Source of the DNA: an uncultured Lentisphaeria bacterium
GTDB taxonomy: Bacteria > Verrucomicrobiota > Lentisphaeria > Victivallales > UBA1829
Direction of reading: 5' to 3'
Assembly (NCBI GenBank): GCA_905211485.1
Contig: CAJMAW010000086.1
Location: forward strand, 1-13,904
Length of the DNA stretch: 13,904 nucleotides
The notes under the pieces were generated by a model that was given only the letters and a program-made list of their open reading frames with translations, was not told where the DNA came from and searched no databases. Within the stretch, counting starts at the first letter, position 1. Every line of letters starts with the position of its first letter. This document shows, piece after piece, positions 12,349-13,904 of the stretch. Both the position numbers and the translations under genes were made by a program.

Positions 12349-13904
12349 TCATTTCTTTTTTCCGGGCACATACCACTTCGGCACGCCTCGAGAACGGAGA
12401 ATGGAAACCTGTTCTTTCCGATTTTCCAGAATCTCCTTTCTGGGAAGCTTCAGTTCCGGATCACGGTAGGGGACCCCTGCGGTGGAACGTGTGGCGATCA
12501 GAAGATCCTTCTCGGGGAAAGCCGGCAGCCCGGTCGGCGGCGGAGAATCGGAAGAAGGCGCAGCGACGATCCCGCCGCGGCGGCGTCCGAACGGTCTGGA
12601 TTCATAGAGATGGAACCCCCCCTCCAGCAGAGCGCCGATGAATGGATAGGCGGAACAGTAAGAAGCAAGAAAACCATCCGTCTTCAAACAATTCTTCAAG
12701 GAAAGGATGAAATCGAGAGTCCAGAGTTCGGGATTGCTTTCCGGTGTGAAGGCGTCGAGGAAGACGGCATCAAAGCTGGAACAGGGCCGGGATGCGGCGG
12801 AATCCCGGGCATCGCCCCAGAGAATTTCGCAGGAGAAGAAGCTCTTTTCATATCGTCCCGTCTCCCGGAGCGCGGAGAGAAGAGCCGTGCGCTTCTCCTT
12901 CACCGCGGAAGATCTTCCCGGCAGAGAAAGCGCCGCATCCAGCACCCCGCGGTCGTTCTCCAGGGACAGCACATGCACTTTCCCGCGCCTCACGGAATCC
13001 GAGAGTTCCAGCAAAGCCAGAACATTGCATCCGAGACCGAAACCGACTTCAAGCACGGAAACATCCTTCCCGCACGCCAGTTTCTCCCGGATCTGACAGG
13101 GTTCGATGTATTTCCGCCAGGATTCCCCCTCCGCCCCTGCCACACTATGGAAATGCTGACGATACAGAGGATGATACAAGGTATACGATCCGTCTCCCGT
13201 CTGAACCGGGGCAAAACGGGAGGAAGGCGGCCTGCCCTGCAAAACTTCCGGTTCATCATCGAACATTTCCTCATCCGTTCCGGCATTGCCGCAAAGCGGG
13301 AAAGAAGGAGAGTTCTTCAGGAAATCCGCTTCTTCCATGGAAGTCTTTTCCGCGGCAGGAGGAGAAATTCTTTCTCCCGATTCAAAGGAGCGGACAAACA
13401 TCTCCAGAAACTGCCCCTTCCTCATCCACCATCTGGGGGCGACGAGCATATCGGGAGCGGCTTCTGCCGATAAGCGCATCAGCATCATGGAATCCGGCAT
13501 GACCCGCAGAAAAGCCTCCAGTTCAGCGGCATATTCATATTCATTCATCACAGGGACTTTGCCGGAACGATAGAGTTTTTCGAGAGCGGTCCCTTTCAAT
13601 ACCAGGAGATTGTGTATTTTCAGGGCGGAAAACGGCAGATCCGCGATCTTCCGGGCGCTTTCCAGATGATCGGCGCGGGACTCCCCGGGCAGGCCGAGGA
13701 TCAGGTGGGCGGCAGTGCGGATTCCGGACTGCTCCAGACGTCTGACAGCGGAAACGACCGTCTGGAAATCATGTCCGCGGCGGATCCGTTTCAATGTTTC
13801 GTCGCTGGCGGTCTGGACGCCGAGTTCCACCCAGAGCTCGTAACGGCTCGAAAGTTCCCTCAGATATTCCAGACATTCCTCCGGCAGACAATCCGGCCGT
13901 GTTG
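12349..13904 (-). CDS. Radical SAM (TIGR01212/YhcC/YtqA-like) fused to MnmC-type tRNA methyltransferase; 5' end outside window
   Basis: At least 517 residues are visible and the frame is open to the window end, so the start and the radical SAM CxxxCxxC motif lie outside. Domain 1 (13904 to about 13385) has TRPDCLPEECLEYL, RYELWVELGVQTASD, IRRGHD, HLILGLPGE and LSAEAAPDMLVAPRWW, all typical of TIGR01212 proteins. A 55-residue acidic, Pro- and Ser-rich linker follows (about 13384-13215). Domain 2 (about 13214-12450) is a DUF752/MnmC(m) methyltransferase: GDGSYTLYHPLYRQHFHS, the SAM-binding LEVGFGLGCN near 13020-13056, and FLDAFTPESNPELW near 12720-12765. MnmC(m) methylates nm5U34 to mnm5U34 in tRNA. 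The B. subtilis radical SAM homologue YtqA (MnmL) is reported to act on cmnm5U. The fused protein may therefore do both steps (inference). The FAD domain of E. coli MnmC is absent. Confidence 0.9.
   Translation of the reverse strand, partial: TRPDCLPEECLEYLRELSSRYELWVELGVQTASDETLKRIRRGHDFQTVVSAVRRLEQSGIRTAAHLILGLPGESRADHLESARKIADLPFSALKIHNLLVLKGTALEKLYRSGKVPVMNEYEYAAELEAFLRVMPDSMMLMRLSAEAAPDMLVAPRWWMRKGQFLEMFVRSFESGERISPPAAEKTSMEEADFLKNSPSFPLCGNAGTDEEMFDDEPEVLQGRPPSSRFAPVQTGDGSYTLYHPLYRQHFHSVAGAEGESWRKYIEPCQIREKLACGKDVSVLEVGFGLGCNVLALLELSDSVRRGKVHVLSLENDRGVLDAALSLPGRSSAVKEKRTALLSALRETGRYEKSFFSCEILWGDARDSAASRPCSSFDAVFLDAFTPESNPELWTLDFILSLKNCLKTDGFLASYCSAYPFIGALLEGGFHLYESRPFGRRRGGIVAAPSSDSPPPTGLPAFPEKDLLIATRSTAGVPYRDPELKLPRKEILENRKEQVSILRSRGVPKWYVPGKKK

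Noticed and set aside
12207..12641. 144-codon open frame on the plus strand
   Set aside because: It translates the pyrimidine and purine tracts and then runs antisense to the methyltransferase domain; the product is low-complexity.
12349..13830. Radical SAM fusion gene starting at the GTG at 13828-13830
   Set aside because: The frame continues without a stop to the window end, and the 24 codons upstream (TRPDCLPEE...) match the TIGR01212 family, so the start lies outside the window.
1..13904. tRNA genes, CRISPR array, insertion sequence or prophage genes
   Set aside because: No tRNA-like T-arm and acceptor pattern, no regularly spaced repeats with spacers, and no transposase, integrase or phage protein was recognised on either strand by eye.

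Overview
The window looks like a chromosomal segment of a Lentisphaerota bacterium, probably an anaerobic Victivallis-like organism. This rests on three things. There are three tandem type IV pseudopilin-like genes, and the two complete ones end in the H-X9-DG motif that is expanded in this phylum. An AraC regulator is divergently transcribed beside them. A long FAD-dependent oxidoreductase with a HEAT-like tail follows. The taxonomic call is inference from gene families; no rRNA or other marker is present.

Layout. 1-1943 (minus strand): three pseudopilin-like genes, the first cut by the window edge. 1944-2278: a divergent regulatory region with two candidate promoters whose -35 boxes overlap, and three 11-bp-phased TCATGA repeats. 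2279-3157 (+): AraC-family regulator. 3355-6315 (+): 986-residue protein with two Rossmann-type FAD modules and helical repeats. 6404-10680 (+): a metabolic cluster of iorA and iorB (2-oxoacid:ferredoxin oxidoreductase for aryl pyruvates), a PaaK-type aryl-acetate CoA ligase, a tandem-ACT sensor protein and a 59-residue membrane protein. 11086-11457 (+): a small, very hydrophobic exported protein in its own transcription unit with a promoter, inverted repeats and a good intrinsic terminator. 11790-12197 (+): DUF721/DciA-like protein. 12349-13904 (minus, 5' end outside the window): a radical SAM protein of the TIGR01212/YhcC/YtqA type fused to an MnmC-type tRNA wobble-uridine methyltransferase.

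How the genes fit together. IorAB and PaaK interconvert aryl pyruvate, aryl-acetyl-CoA and aryl acetate. In an anaerobe this can mean fermentation of aromatic amino acids, or their synthesis from scavenged aryl acids. The ACT protein is a plausible amino-acid sensor for that pathway. The IorA here ends before the C-terminal ferredoxin domain normally present.

The most interesting item is the radical SAM-methyltransferase fusion. The B. subtilis homologue of the radical SAM part (YtqA/MnmL) has been reported to act in the cmnm5U to nm5U step, and the MnmC(m) domain methylates nm5U to mnm5U. The fusion could therefore be a one-chain equivalent of E. coli MnmC in which a radical SAM domain replaces the FAD domain. 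This is inference from domain identity.

Several intergenic regions carry long, strand-biased purine or pyrimidine tracts and small inverted repeats. No tRNA, rRNA, CRISPR array, insertion sequence or phage gene was seen.
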